This document shows, piece after piece, positions 8,592-18,047 of a DNA stretch of 64,000 nt. A program made the translations under genes and the position numbers. Source of the DNA: Castellaniella sp040276085 (GTDB taxonomy: Bacteria; Pseudomonadota; Gammaproteobacteria; Burkholderiales; Burkholderiaceae_B). The stretch is taken from NCBI RefSeq assembly GCF_040276085.1, contig NZ_JBELOK010000010.1, positions 1-64,000 on the forward strand, written 5' to 3'. A model generated the notes under the pieces. The model saw only the letters and a program-made list of their open reading frames with translations, did no database searches and was not told the DNA's origin. Each line of letters opens with the position of its first letter. Position 1 is the first letter of the stretch.

Positions 8592-9464
8592 TCAGTCTCC
8601 GGTACCCGTTTTAGCGTTGGGCCGTTGCAGCCCCGACCATACGATTGCACCCACAATCAGCGCACCGCCGAGGAGGGCGCGCATAGAGGGATACTGGGCA
8701 AACAGGATGGCGGCAAACAAGATGGCATAGACGGGCTCGAGGGCGATGACAATACCGGCGGTGCGAGCCTTCAGCTTTGCCAGGCTTGAAACCAGCAAAG
8801 AATGCGAGAGTGCTGTGCAGAAGACACCCAGCATAAACACCCAGAGCCAGTCGATGGAGCGCAGGGCAGCGAATTCGGTAAAGCACCAGGGCAAGGTGAG
8901 GGCAGCCACCACCGCATTTTCCCAGCAGGCCAGCTCACGCCCTGACATGCCCGTGACGGCCTTGCGATTGGCCAGTGTAAACAGCGCAAAGGTCAGTCCC
9001 GAGAGTACTGCCCAGGCCAGCCCGGTTGTGGCCTTATCCTGAAAATTGAAGGACGGCGTCACCAGCACCAAGCCCAGCGTGACCAGAATCACCACCAGCC
9101 ACTCGGAGGGGCGGGTGCGTTCGTGAAACAGAAAGCCTTCAAGTAGAGTGATGAAGGCCGGGAAGCTGGCAAACCCAAGGGTTGCGATGGCAATGCCGCC
9201 AATCTTGACGGCCACAAAAAAAGTGGCCCAGTGGATGGCAAGCAGGGTGCCGGCCAGAATCAGTGCACCCCATGCCGAGCGGGCAGGCCACTGGATGCGG
9301 TGCCCGGCGTGGCCGATGAAGAGCAGCAATGTAACCGTTGCAAAGGCGGCACGCCCTGCTGTGATCAGAGTGGCACTGCCCTGGATGAGTTCGCCAAAGA
9401 TGCCCGTGAGTCCAAACAATACTGCGGTGATATGAATGGCAACCTGAGCTTGACGGGAATTCAT
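8592..9464 (-). CDS. EamA/DMT-superfamily transporter
   Basis: This is a 290-residue integral membrane protein with about ten hydrophobic helices arranged as two EamA repeats. The first repeat starts near HITAVLFGLTGIFGELIQ and the second near ATTGLAWAVLSGLTFALFTL. Members export amino acids, metabolites or drugs, but the substrate cannot be read from sequence. It is about 55 bases upstream of yebC on the same strand and divergent from the quinone oxidoreductase at 9519. Confidence 0.85.
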   Translation of the reverse strand: MNSRQAQVAIHITAVLFGLTGIFGELIQGSATLITAGRAAFATVTLLLFIGHAGHRIQWPARSAWGALILAGTLLAIHWATFFVAVKIGGIAIATLGFASFPAFITLLEGFLFHERTRPSEWLVVILVTLGLVLVTPSFNFQDKATTGLAWAVLSGLTFALFTLANRKAVTGMSGRELACWENAVVAALTLPWCFTEFAALRSIDWLWVFMLGVFCTALSHSLLVSSLAKLKARTAGIVIALEPVYAILFAAILFAQYPSMRALLGGALIVGAIVWSGLQRPNAKTGTGD

Positions 9465-9518
9465 GCTAGTCTTTTTGCGTTAAGCGATATAAAGCCCAGC
9501 CGGGCGGAGGAACATACA

Positions 9519-10502
9519 GTGAGCAAGGCGCAGATCATTCAGATTGAGAAACATGGTGGGCCTGAGGTTTTGCAGATGGTGCAGGTGGATGTGCCTGCGC
9601 CTGCTGCAGGAGAAGTGCAGATTCGCCAAAAGGCCGTAGGCCTGAACTTTATCGACATCTATTGTCGCACGGGGCTGTACCCAAATCCCTTGCCGCATGG
9701 TTTGGGCTTTGAGGGCTCTGGCGTGGTTGAGGCAGTGGGCGAAGGTGTGACGCACGTCAAGGCAGGTGATCGTGTCGCCTATGGGCAAGGGCCTCTGGGC
9801 GCCTATTCCACCTTGCGTAATGTCCCGGGCGACAAAGTAGTCGCCATTCCGGATTCAGTCAGCTTCGAGCAGGCAGCCGCCCTGATGCTCAAGGGGCTTA
9901 CTGTCCAGTATCTGTTTCGCCAGACGTACCGCCTCAAGGGTAATGAGACCATCCTGTTTCATGCTGCCGCAGGCGGTGTTGGCCTGATTGCCTGCCAGTG
10001 GGCACGCGCCCTGGGGGTGCGTCTGATCGGCACCACATCGTCCCCCGAGAAAGCCGCCCTGGCACGTCGTTATGGGGCCTCGGAGGTCATCGACTACACC
10101 AAAGAAGACGTGCCGGCCCGTGTGCTCGAGCTCACAGATGGCCAAAAAGTGCCTGTGGTCTACGACGGCGTGGGCAAGGCCACCTGGGAGATGTCCCTGG
10201 ATTGCCTGCAGCCTCGCGGGATGATGGTCAGTTTTGGCAATGCCTCCGGCCCCGTCGAGGGGGTCAATCTGGCAATCCTGGCCAAAAAAGGTTCTTTGTA
10301 CGTCACGCGGCCGATGGTTTCTGCCTATACAGCCACTGCTCAAGCCATGCAGGCAGCGGCAGCCGATGTCTTCGAGCTTGTGACTGCCGGCAAGCTGGAT
10401 ATCGTGATTGGCCAGCGCTTCGCGCTGAAAGATGCCGGCCTGGCGCACGAAGCCCTGAAATCGCGCCAGACGACAGGCGCGACGGTACTTACCCTAGATT
10501 GA
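9519..10502 (+). CDS. NADPH:quinone reductase, zinc-free MDR family
   Basis: This is a 327-residue medium-chain dehydrogenase/reductase of the quinone oxidoreductase (QOR) branch. It lacks the catalytic zinc cysteines and has a Rossmann motif in HAAAGGVGLIACQWARALG. Expected activity is NADPH-dependent reduction of quinones in the cytoplasm. The reading frame is open upstream, but the start is set at GTG 9519: CGGAGG lies 8-9 bases before it, and the protein then begins MSKAQIIQIEKHGGPEVLQM like homologues. Earlier codons would overlap the divergent transporter gene. Confidence 0.9.
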   Translation: MSKAQIIQIEKHGGPEVLQMVQVDVPAPAAGEVQIRQKAVGLNFIDIYCRTGLYPNPLPHGLGFEGSGVVEAVGEGVTHVKAGDRVAYGQGPLGAYSTLRNVPGDKVVAIPDSVSFEQAAALMLKGLTVQYLFRQTYRLKGNETILFHAAAGGVGLIACQWARALGVRLIGTTSSPEKAALARRYGASEVIDYTKEDVPARVLELTDGQKVPVVYDGVGKATWEMSLDCLQPRGMMVSFGNASGPVEGVNLAILAKKGSLYVTRPMVSAYTATAQAMQAAAADVFELVTAGKLDIVIGQRFALKDAGLAHEALKSRQTTGATVLTLD

Positions 10503-10526
10503 TCCTGGGATCAGACACAGAACAAG

Positions 10527-10565
10527 ACGCCCCAGTGTGCAGGCAACCGCACATCGGGGCGTTTT
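10527..10565. terminator. Bidirectional terminator between the quinone reductase and fbp
   Basis: The outer stem ACGCCCC/GGGGCGT is extended by an inner stem TGTGC/GCACA, followed by TTTT on the plus strand. It lies between two convergent genes, which fits a shared terminator. Confidence 0.75.
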
Positions 10566-10575
10566 GCGGGGACGT

Positions 10576-11586
10576 TTATTTTGCCGTGTGGTAACGCTGG
10601 ACGCGTTCGACTTCTTCACGGGATCCCAGAATAACGCCGATCCGCTGGTGGATGCCCTCGGGTTGGACGTCCAGGATACGGTTTTCGCCATCCACTGCAC
10701 AACCGCCGGCTTGTTCCACCAGAAAGCTCATGGGGTTGGCTTCGTACATCAGGCGTAGCTTGCCCTTGCCGCCTGAAGGCCGGGCATCACGGGGGTACAG
10801 GAAAACCCCCCCACGGCTCAGGATCCGGTGGACATCAGCCACCATGGATGCAATCCATCGCGTATTGTAATTTTTGCCCAGAGGGCCAGTCTCACCCTGC
10901 AGGCATTCTTCGATGTAGCGCTTTACCGGCGCTTCCCAGTGACGCATATTGGACATGTTGATGGCAAATTCTGCCGTTGTGTCGGGAATCCGGATGTTCT
11001 CGTGGGTAAGCAGCCAGGAGCCCATTTCGCGATCCAGTGTAAAGCCCATGACCCCCGCACCGACGGTTAGCACCAGCATGGTTTGCGGCCCGTAAATGGC
11101 GTAACCTGCGGCTACCTGGCGTGTGCCGGGTTGTAAGAAGTCTGCCTCGGTTACTTCCCGGCCAGCCGCCTCGGCCGGTGCCTGCAACACAGAGAAAATT
11201 GTGCCGATCGATACATTGACATCAATATTGGACGAACCATCCAGGGGATCAAACAACAGCAGGTTCTGGCCCTTGGGGTAATGATTGGGAATGCGGTGGA
11301 TGGTTTTCATTTCTTCAGAAGCCATCGCTGCCAGATTGCCGCCCCATTCGTTGGCTTCCAGCAAGATTTCGTTGGATAGCACATCCAGTTTTTTCTGAAT
11401 TTCTCCCTGGACGTTTTCAGTGCCCTGGCTGCCAAGTACCCCGCCCAGTGCTCCTTTGCTGACCGCGTGGCCAATGGCTTTGCAGGCGCGTGACACGGTT
11501 TCAATCAACAGACGGACTTCAGGAGAGACCGCTTTGTGTTCGCGTTGCTGTTCAACCAGATACTGCGTCAGTGTTTTAAATTTCAA
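10576..11586 (-). CDS. fbp: Class 1 fructose-1,6-bisphosphatase
   Basis: This gluconeogenic enzyme removes the 1-phosphate of fructose 1,6-bisphosphate. The 336-residue protein carries the metal-binding FDPLDGSSNIDVN motif and the C-terminal YPRDARPSGGKGKLRLMYEA region typical of class 1 enzymes. It appears to start with TTG at 11586-11584, supported by GGGGGA about six bases upstream and by an N-terminus (MKFKTLTQYL) like that of homologues. It lies 29 bases downstream of pepN. Gluconeogenesis would be needed during growth on the aromatic acids degraded by genes further along. Confidence 0.95.
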   Translation of the reverse strand: MKFKTLTQYLVEQQREHKAVSPEVRLLIETVSRACKAIGHAVSKGALGGVLGSQGTENVQGEIQKKLDVLSNEILLEANEWGGNLAAMASEEMKTIHRIPNHYPKGQNLLLFDPLDGSSNIDVNVSIGTIFSVLQAPAEAAGREVTEADFLQPGTRQVAAGYAIYGPQTMLVLTVGAGVMGFTLDREMGSWLLTHENIRIPDTTAEFAINMSNMRHWEAPVKRYIEECLQGETGPLGKNYNTRWIASMVADVHRILSRGGVFLYPRDARPSGGKGKLRLMYEANPMSFLVEQAGGCAVDGENRILDVQPEGIHQRIGVILGSREEVERVQRYHTAK

Positions 11587-11615
11587 GGTGTTCCCCCAAA
11601 AAAATGGAATAGCGG

Positions 11616-14318
11616 TCAGGCATCAAGTGCTTTGGAAATGATTTCAGACACATTGCGCGATAGGCCCGGCGCGGAGCGCACGCGTTGCAGGGCTGCCTGC
11701 ATGCCCTCGCGGCAAGTGGGCTCAAACCGTGCCCATTGGTCGAAGGCCCGTGCCAGGCGGGCGGCAACCTCAGGGTTGATTCTGTTAAGCGCCAAGACTT
11801 GTTCTGCCCAGAAGTCGTAGCCTTCTGGTGTGTGCAATTGGGCAGGATTATCTATCACAAAGCGGAAAATCACAGCCCGGGCCCGGTTGGGCGTGCGCAG
11901 GGTGAAATCGGGCAATGCCATCAGCGCCCGGATCTGAGCAGCGCCATTGGCCGGGGCGCTGGCCTGAATACCAAACCAGTTGTCCAGTACCAGGGGATCA
12001 TGCTGCCAGCGTGTGTGGAAATCCTGCAGAAGATCGGTGCATGCCTGTGGCGACTGCTGCAGCAGGGCATTGAGTGCCCCGAGGCTTTCGGTCATGTTTT
12101 TGGCTTGTGCGTATTGCTGCCGGGCTGTCTCGGCTGCTTGGGACACTTGGCCGGCCAGCAGATAGCTCAGTGCCAGATTGCGTAGTGAGCGCCGGCCCGC
12201 AGAGACTGGGTCGGGAGAATATGGACGGCCATCATCCGCCATGGCCGCGTATAGGTTGCGCCAATGTGTGGCAAGCTGTGCGCCCAGCGCAGCTTGCGTG
12301 GCACGCCAGACACGAAACGCCGCTTGTGGATCCTGGGGCTGGCTACGCTCGATAAGTTCGCGTAGGGCAGGGAGGCCCAGGAGTCGTGCCCGGTAGGCCG
12401 GGGAGAGGGTTTGGTCTTCTAGGGCGGTTTGCCAGAGGGCCAGCATGGGCGCCATATCGGGGGCTGGTTTTTGTGATTGCCGGGCTTCGACACCTGCCAG
12501 AAGATGGCGTAGGGCGGTTTCCTGGGTAGCATCCCAGCGGGCAAAGGGATCGGTGTCGGTGCGTGCCAGCAAGGCGAGGTCTTCAGCCTTGCGTGCCGAG
12601 GCGATGATCACTGGCGCAGAAAAGCCTCTGAGCAGGGACAGCACCGGGGGCCGCTTGACACCTTCGAGCCTCCAGCTCTGTTTGGCCTGTGTCAATTGAA
12701 GCACCAGCGTATCCATGGTTTTTCCTTGCCAGGAAATCGGCTGCGGCTGGCCGTTGCCATCCAGCAGGCCAATGGCCACGGGGATATGCAGTGGGGGCTT
12801 TTTGGCCACCGGAACCTGCCGGGCTTCCAGGCCAACTGGGCCGCATTGTTGGCTGAGAGTGATCTGCAGCGATTGGGCAGAGGCGTCGTAGTGCTGCTCG
12901 ATGTAGAGCCGTGGGGTGCCTGCCTGTTGATACCAGCGACGGAAGATGCTGAAGTCTTGCCCCGGGAAACGTTGACTGTAGATGGATTCGGTGGCGTTGA
13001 CGAAGTCGTCGCAGGTGACTGCCTGCCCGTCGTGGCGCCGAAAATATTCGGCCATTCCTTCCTGAAAGCCTGCTTCGCCCAGCAGTGTGTGCTGCATGCG
13101 GATGACTTCAGCACCTTTTTCGTACACGGTAGCTGTATAGAAATTACCGATTTCCTGATAGCTGTCAGGCCGGATCGAGTGGGCCATGGGGCCCGCGTCC
13201 TCGGGGAACTGCATCATGCGCAGGACGTGTACGTCGTCGATCCGTTTTACGGCCCGGGCGCTGGCCGCCTCGGCCTGGGGCAGGCCGCTGGCCAGCATAT
13301 CGGCCGAAAACTCCTGCTCGCGAAACACCGTGAGGCCTTCTTTGAGTGACAGCTGGAACCAGTCGCGGCATGTGACGCGGTTGCCTGTCCAGTTGTGGAA
13401 GTATTCGTGGCCGATCACGTCTTCGATGCGCCGATAGGTGCTGTCCGTGGCACTTGCTGGGTCGGCCAGCACATAGGCTGCATTGAATACGTTGAGGCCC
13501 TTGTTTTCCATGGCGCCCATGTTGAAGTCACGCGCCGCCACGACCATAAAGCGATCCAGATCGAGCTCGAGCCCAAAGCGCGTTTCGTCCCAGTGCAGGG
13601 CCCGTGCCAGGCAGTCGAGTGCCCAGTGTGTCTGATCCTTGCAGCCACGGTCGCTGTACACCTGTAGCAGCACCGACCGGCCACTGCGGGTGGTTTCGGT
13701 ACGTTCAATGCAATCGAAGTCGCCCGCTACGAGTGCAAACAGATAGCAGGGCTTGGGATGTGGGTCGCGCCAAAGCGTCTGATGGCGGCCATCTGGCAGG
13801 GTGCTTTGTTCGATCAGGTTGCCATTGGAAAGCAGGGTTGGATACTGGGTTGGGTTGGCCCGCAAAACCACCTCGTAGATGGCCATGACGTCCGGGCGAT
13901 CCGGGAACCAGGTGATGCGGCGAAATCCTTGCGCTTCGCATTGTGTGAACAGCTTGTCGCCTGATACATACAGCCCCATCAGGGTGGTATTTTGGGTGGG
14001 GTTGCAGTCGCTGATGATTTCGAGAGTGAACTCACCGTTGTGTGAGGGAGGCGTCAGTTGCAGTGTGGTATCGGTCAGCTGATACTGTGAGGCGTCCAAT
14101 ACCTGATCGTCGATCAGTACCTGGATCAGCGTCAGATCCTCACCGTCCAGGATGAGGGGTGTGCCGGCCGGGGTATTATCGGTGGCCTGAAGGCGTAAAA
14201 CGGAATGGACCCGGGTAGAGTCAGCAGCCAGATCGAACTCGAGCCGGACCTGTGACAGACGATAAGGATAAGGGCGGTAATCCTGGCGATAGATCGTCTG
14301 GGCCGTATCAGTGCGCAT
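11616..14318 (-). CDS. pepN: Aminopeptidase N (M1 family)
   Basis: This is a broad-specificity cytoplasmic zinc aminopeptidase of 900 residues. The exopeptidase motif GAMENKGLNVFN is followed by the zinc site HEYFH at residues 304-308 and the third ligand Glu327 in WFQLSLKEG, with the usual 18-residue spacing. The C-terminal helical domain of E. coli-type PepN is present. Start 14318 is chosen over an in-frame codon at 14414 because the protein then begins MRTDTAQTIYRQDYRPYPY as homologues do, with a GGA-type site nine bases upstream. It is divergent from the DUF4136 lipoprotein. Confidence 0.96.
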   Translation of the reverse strand: MRTDTAQTIYRQDYRPYPYRLSQVRLEFDLAADSTRVHSVLRLQATDNTPAGTPLILDGEDLTLIQVLIDDQVLDASQYQLTDTTLQLTPPSHNGEFTLEIISDCNPTQNTTLMGLYVSGDKLFTQCEAQGFRRITWFPDRPDVMAIYEVVLRANPTQYPTLLSNGNLIEQSTLPDGRHQTLWRDPHPKPCYLFALVAGDFDCIERTETTRSGRSVLLQVYSDRGCKDQTHWALDCLARALHWDETRFGLELDLDRFMVVAARDFNMGAMENKGLNVFNAAYVLADPASATDSTYRRIEDVIGHEYFHNWTGNRVTCRDWFQLSLKEGLTVFREQEFSADMLASGLPQAEAASARAVKRIDDVHVLRMMQFPEDAGPMAHSIRPDSYQEIGNFYTATVYEKGAEVIRMQHTLLGEAGFQEGMAEYFRRHDGQAVTCDDFVNATESIYSQRFPGQDFSIFRRWYQQAGTPRLYIEQHYDASAQSLQITLSQQCGPVGLEARQVPVAKKPPLHIPVAIGLLDGNGQPQPISWQGKTMDTLVLQLTQAKQSWRLEGVKRPPVLSLLRGFSAPVIIASARKAEDLALLARTDTDPFARWDATQETALRHLLAGVEARQSQKPAPDMAPMLALWQTALEDQTLSPAYRARLLGLPALRELIERSQPQDPQAAFRVWRATQAALGAQLATHWRNLYAAMADDGRPYSPDPVSAGRRSLRNLALSYLLAGQVSQAAETARQQYAQAKNMTESLGALNALLQQSPQACTDLLQDFHTRWQHDPLVLDNWFGIQASAPANGAAQIRALMALPDFTLRTPNRARAVIFRFVIDNPAQLHTPEGYDFWAEQVLALNRINPEVAARLARAFDQWARFEPTCREGMQAALQRVRSAPGLSRNVSEIISKALDA

Positions 14319-14482
14319 GGTAATTTCCGTCAAGCTTTTAAAGCCATATTGTAGTTCTCCAAACGGGCCATGACAGACTTCTGGCCGAACATGTCTGCTT
14401 GTATCACTGTGCAAAACCCTGCTTTCGAAGCCGTAAGGCCGAGTCTATGATGTCAGTGTTATATGCCGGAACAAGGTGTTTG

Positions 14483-15091
14483 ATGTTTGTATTTTCTGCA
14501 CGGTTGAAATTGGCCATGATCAGCATCGTCTTGATGCTGGGTGGTTGTGCCAGCGTATTTTCCGCTCAGCTTACGCGTTACCAGCAGTGGCCCGATCAGA
14601 CGCAAGGGGCGCGGTACTGGGTGCAGCCTGATGCGGCGCAGCAAAATAATCTGCAATTTCAGACGTTTTCGGATGCCGTGCGTGCAGCCCTCGGCCCAAC
14701 CGGCTTGGTCGAGGCACCATCACAAAAGCAGGCCCGCTTTATTGTGCATATCGAATACGGCAGCGAGCAAACCACCGAATGGCGCCAGCAAATGGTGGAT
14801 CCATATTTTTCTGGTGCCTTTGGCGGCGGTTTTGGATACCACCGGCACTGGGGTGGCTGGGGGCCGGGTCCTGTGATTGAAACGGTTCCTGTTGAAGTAA
14901 ACCGTGTGCACCTGATGGTGCGTATCGACGATCAGTCGAAGCAGGGCCAGGAGGTTTACCGTGCCACGGCTGTGACATCGGCCAGGGACAGTCAGCTGGG
15001 TGCAGTGATGCCTTATCTGGCCCGTGCGGTGTTTGATCAGTTTCCGGGGCGCAATGGCCAGGTGGTGCGGGTAAAGTACCCGCTGCCATAA
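14483..15091 (+). CDS. DUF4136-family lipoprotein
   Basis: This is a predicted lipoprotein of 202 residues. A short basic start and hydrophobic helix lead to the lipobox LMLGGC, with Cys22 as the lipidation site, and the mature part resembles DUF4136 domains. A glycine/tryptophan/histidine-rich segment (HRHWGGWGPG) lies mid-protein. No function is known for the family. Start codons at 14447 and 14483 are both possible; 14483 has AAGG six bases upstream and gives a standard signal length. It is divergent from pepN and convergent with the H-NS-like gene. Confidence 0.75.
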   Translation: MFVFSARLKLAMISIVLMLGGCASVFSAQLTRYQQWPDQTQGARYWVQPDAAQQNNLQFQTFSDAVRAALGPTGLVEAPSQKQARFIVHIEYGSEQTTEWRQQMVDPYFSGAFGGGFGYHRHWGGWGPGPVIETVPVEVNRVHLMVRIDDQSKQGQEVYRATAVTSARDSQLGAVMPYLARAVFDQFPGRNGQVVRVKYPLP

Positions 15092-15124
15092 ATAGCGCCG
15101 CGGAAGACCTGCCTTTTATTTATA

Positions 15125-15496
15125 TTAAGCAGCAGGTTTGATCAGAAAGGCTTCGCGTGGAGTGCCGGCTGCTTCCGCGTCTGAGACCCAACGAGGTGGT
15201 TTCCCGCGCCCGGTCCATTCGGCGTGGGTTTCAGGGTGGCGGTATTTGGGTGGTACAACGCGTTTGGCGCTGGCGGCTGGCTTGCGGGGAGCGCTGGTGG
15301 TGGGTTTGCTGGTTTTTTTGCGGTCGAAGGCAGCCAGGATTTCTTCGGGCGTAATGCCATAATCGCGCATAGACCGCACAATCGAGGTGATAACCGGTTT
15401 GCGTTGCTTGGCCTGCAGTGACTGCAGTTGTTTTTCGATTTTGGCTTTTTCTTTCTCGAGCCTGGTTTTTTGTGTTGCGTAGCTGGAACGGGCCAT
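15125..15496 (-). CDS. H-NS family nucleoid-associated protein
   Basis: This 123-residue DNA-binding protein has an N-terminal coiled coil (residues 1-35, rich in Lys/Glu/Gln) and a lysine/alanine/proline linker. Its C-terminal H-NS DNA-binding motif includes YRHPETHAEWTGRGKPPRWV. Such proteins bind AT-rich DNA and silence genes; betaproteobacteria usually carry several copies. It is a single gene divergent from the nitrilase-family gene. The AT-rich 177-base intergenic stretch upstream could itself be a target (inference). Confidence 0.92.
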   Translation of the reverse strand: MARSSYATQKTRLEKEKAKIEKQLQSLQAKQRKPVITSIVRSMRDYGITPEEILAAFDRKKTSKPTTSAPRKPAASAKRVVPPKYRHPETHAEWTGRGKPPRWVSDAEAAGTPREAFLIKPAA

Positions 15497-15673
15497 GGAA
15501 TGCTCCGGGAACTAAATAGGTGGAAGTATGATCTGACAATAGATAAAGACCTTTTGTATTAACGTCGGGCCTTGACCGATTTTAATATGGTTTTTATCCG
15601 TCTGACTACCTGACTGCTTATTTGATTTTGTTTCAGATATTTAGTTGCGATATTTTATCCATAAGGTTTTGAT

Positions 15674-16486
15674 ATGCGGGAATCTCTGTTTCCAGTTGCT
15701 GCCGTGCAAATGGTCTCTGGTTTATCGGTTGATGATAATCTCGAACAGGCCGCCCGCTGGATTGCACAGGGTGCGGAAAATGGCGCGCGCTTGCTTGTGT
15801 TGCCCGAGTATTTTTGTTTCATGGGCCGCCATGATGCAGACAAGCTGGCCCTGGCCGAGCAGCCGGGAGAAGGGCCTATTCAGGCGTTTCTGGCCTCACA
15901 AGCCAGGCAGCACAGAATCTGGCTGGTTGGAGGCTCTTTGCCCCTGCATAGTCCAGACCCGGATCGTATTTACAACGCTTGCCTGGTGTTTGGCCCGGAT
16001 GGCAAACAGATGGCGCGCTACGACAAGATCCACTTGTTTGGTTTCACCAAGGGTTCCGAATCCTACGATGAATCCATTTCCATTCGGCCGGGCGACAACC
16101 CCCCACAAGTGGTGCATATGCCCTGGGGGAAAATGTCCTTGGGGATTTGCTACGACCTTCGGTTTCCAGAATTTTTTCGCTCTCAGGGGGATGTCCGCCT
16201 GATGGTGTTACCAGCCGCTTTTACCTGGACAACAGGTTCGGTACACTGGGAAATCCTGCTTCGTGCGCGGGCCATCGAAAACCAGTGCTATGTGTTGGCC
16301 AGTGCCCAGGGAGGGCATCACGAAAACGGCCGACGCACCTGGGGCCATTCGATGCTGATTGATCCCTGGGGCGAAGTGCTTGCCTGCTTGCCTGAAGGCC
16401 CGGGGCTGGCTGCGGGCACGCTTGATTTTTCACGGATCGAGTCCGTCCGGCAATCTTTGCCGGCATTGCGTCACCGTGTGCTGTAA
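15674..16486 (+). CDS. Carbon-nitrogen hydrolase (nitrilase superfamily)
   Basis: This 270-residue amidohydrolase has the Glu-Lys-Cys triad of the nitrilase superfamily visible as Glu45 (VLPEYFCF), Lys118 (YDKIHLFG) and Cys159 (GICYDLRFPEF). It resembles the Nit1/Nit2 branch, whose members hydrolyse deaminated glutathione or omega-amides; that is a likely role, not shown here. AAGG lies upstream of the ATG. tldD follows within about 45 bases, an arrangement common in this group, so the two are probably co-transcribed. Confidence 0.9.
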   Translation: MRESLFPVAAVQMVSGLSVDDNLEQAARWIAQGAENGARLLVLPEYFCFMGRHDADKLALAEQPGEGPIQAFLASQARQHRIWLVGGSLPLHSPDPDRIYNACLVFGPDGKQMARYDKIHLFGFTKGSESYDESISIRPGDNPPQVVHMPWGKMSLGICYDLRFPEFFRSQGDVRLMVLPAAFTWTTGSVHWEILLRARAIENQCYVLASAQGGHHENGRRTWGHSMLIDPWGEVLACLPEGPGLAAGTLDFSRIESVRQSLPALRHRVL

Positions 16487-16530
16487 TAGCCAAATAAATA
16501 GTGTCAGATTGTTTACATGGATCGCATCAG

Positions 16531-17985
16531 ATGAAATTGTTTGAACCCGGTTTGGATGCGCTTAATACAGCGCGTAGCTTGTTGCTGGAGCCTTGGGGCC
16601 TGGATGAGTCGCACCTGGCTCGTGCGCTGTCAGAAATCCATACACATCGGGTTGATTATTCCGACCTGTATTTTCAGTACAGCTGCTCCGAGGGCTGGAG
16701 CCTTGAAGAAGGCATCGTCAAGACTGGCAGCTTCTCGATCGACCAGGGCGTTGGGGTCAGGGCAATCAGCGGCGAAAAAACCGCCTTTGCCTATTCTGAC
16801 AGCCTGTCTCCCGAGGCGCTGATTTCCTCCGCGCAGGCGGTGCGCACCATTGCGCGCCAAGGTGCCGGCCGGCAAAAGGTGTCTGCGGGGCCAGAGACGC
16901 CGCATCACCTCTATCCAGCTGTCAACCCTGTCGAGTCTCTCTCTGCGGCAGATAAGGTTGCACTGCTGGGGCGTGTCGAAGCCATGGCCCGGGCGGCAGA
17001 TCCCGAAATCATTCAGGTGATGGCAGGCCTGGCGGCCGAATACGATGTGATTCTGGTGGCAGGCAGCGATGGGCGCCTGGTTGCTGACGTCCGGCCACTG
17101 GTGCGCTTGTCTGTCACCGTGATCGCCGAGCGTAAAGGCCGGCGGGAAATGGGCCATGGTGGGGGCGGCGGCCGCACCGGCCTGGCGTATTTCACAGATG
17201 ATATTTTGCGTGGCTATGTGCAACGCGCGGTTCACGAAGCTCGGGTCAACCTCGAAGCTCGGCCGGCGCCCGCCGGACAAATGACTGTTGTCCTGGGTTC
17301 CGGATGGCCCGGCATCCTGTTGCACGAGGCTGTGGGGCACGGGCTTGAGGGCGACTTCAATCGCAAGGGATCCAGTGTTTTTGCCGGCCGCATTGGTCAG
17401 CGCGTTGCCTCACGTGGGGTAACGGTGGTGGATGATGGTACCTTGCCTGATCGCCGTGGTTCATTAAATGTTGATGATGAAGGCCATCCCACTCAGCATA
17501 ATGTGCTTATCGAAGAAGGCATCCTGCGAGGTTATATGCAGGATTCCATGAATGCCCGGCTGATGAAGCAAAGCCCAACAGGCAACGGGCGGCGTGAATC
17601 CTATGCGCATCTGCCGATGCCGCGCATGACCAACACGTATATGCTGGCCGGCACTGCCGAGCCAGACGAGATCCTTGCCTCTGTAGACCGTGGCTTGTAC
17701 GCCGTAAATTTCGGCGGTGGACAGGTGGATATCACCAGCGGCAAGTTTGTGTTCTCTGCCTCAGAGGCCTACATGATCGAAAACGGCAAGATCAGCTATC
17801 CAGTCAAGGGGGCCACCCTCATTGGTAGCGGCCCCGAGGCCATGCAACGCATCGGGATGGTGGGGCACGACCTGGCCCTGGACTCCGGTGTGGGCACTTG
17901 CGGTAAAGAAGGCCAAAGCGTGCCTGTGGGCGTCGGGATGCCTACCTTGCGTATCGATGGCCTGACAGTGGGCGGCACGGCCTGA
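16531..17985 (+). CDS. tldD: Metalloprotease TldD
   Basis: TldD, normally with TldE/PmbA, forms a zinc protease that processes microcin-type peptides and the CcdA antitoxin. The 484-residue protein shows the HEAVGH zinc motif (residues 265-270) in ILLHEAVGHGLEGDF. The partner gene is not in the window. The start is taken at ATG 16531 (MKLFEPGLDAL); a GTG at 16501 would add ten residues, and neither has a strong ribosome-binding site. Confidence 0.93.
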   Translation: MKLFEPGLDALNTARSLLLEPWGLDESHLARALSEIHTHRVDYSDLYFQYSCSEGWSLEEGIVKTGSFSIDQGVGVRAISGEKTAFAYSDSLSPEALISSAQAVRTIARQGAGRQKVSAGPETPHHLYPAVNPVESLSAADKVALLGRVEAMARAADPEIIQVMAGLAAEYDVILVAGSDGRLVADVRPLVRLSVTVIAERKGRREMGHGGGGGRTGLAYFTDDILRGYVQRAVHEARVNLEARPAPAGQMTVVLGSGWPGILLHEAVGHGLEGDFNRKGSSVFAGRIGQRVASRGVTVVDDGTLPDRRGSLNVDDEGHPTQHNVLIEEGILRGYMQDSMNARLMKQSPTGNGRRESYAHLPMPRMTNTYMLAGTAEPDEILASVDRGLYAVNFGGGQVDITSGKFVFSASEAYMIENGKISYPVKGATLIGSGPEAMQRIGMVGHDLALDSGVGTCGKEGQSVPVGVGMPTLRIDGLTVGGTA

Positions 17986-18047
17986 TTTAGGGGGGGTACA
18001 CACCGGCCAGGCTGCTTGCCTGCTGGGCGTACCCAACGCCCGTTGTC

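Noticed and set aside
15620..15660. Possible promoter for the nitrilase-family gene (TTGTTT, 17 bases, TATTTT)
   Set aside because: The match to consensus is weak and the region is generally AT-rich, so it was not called.
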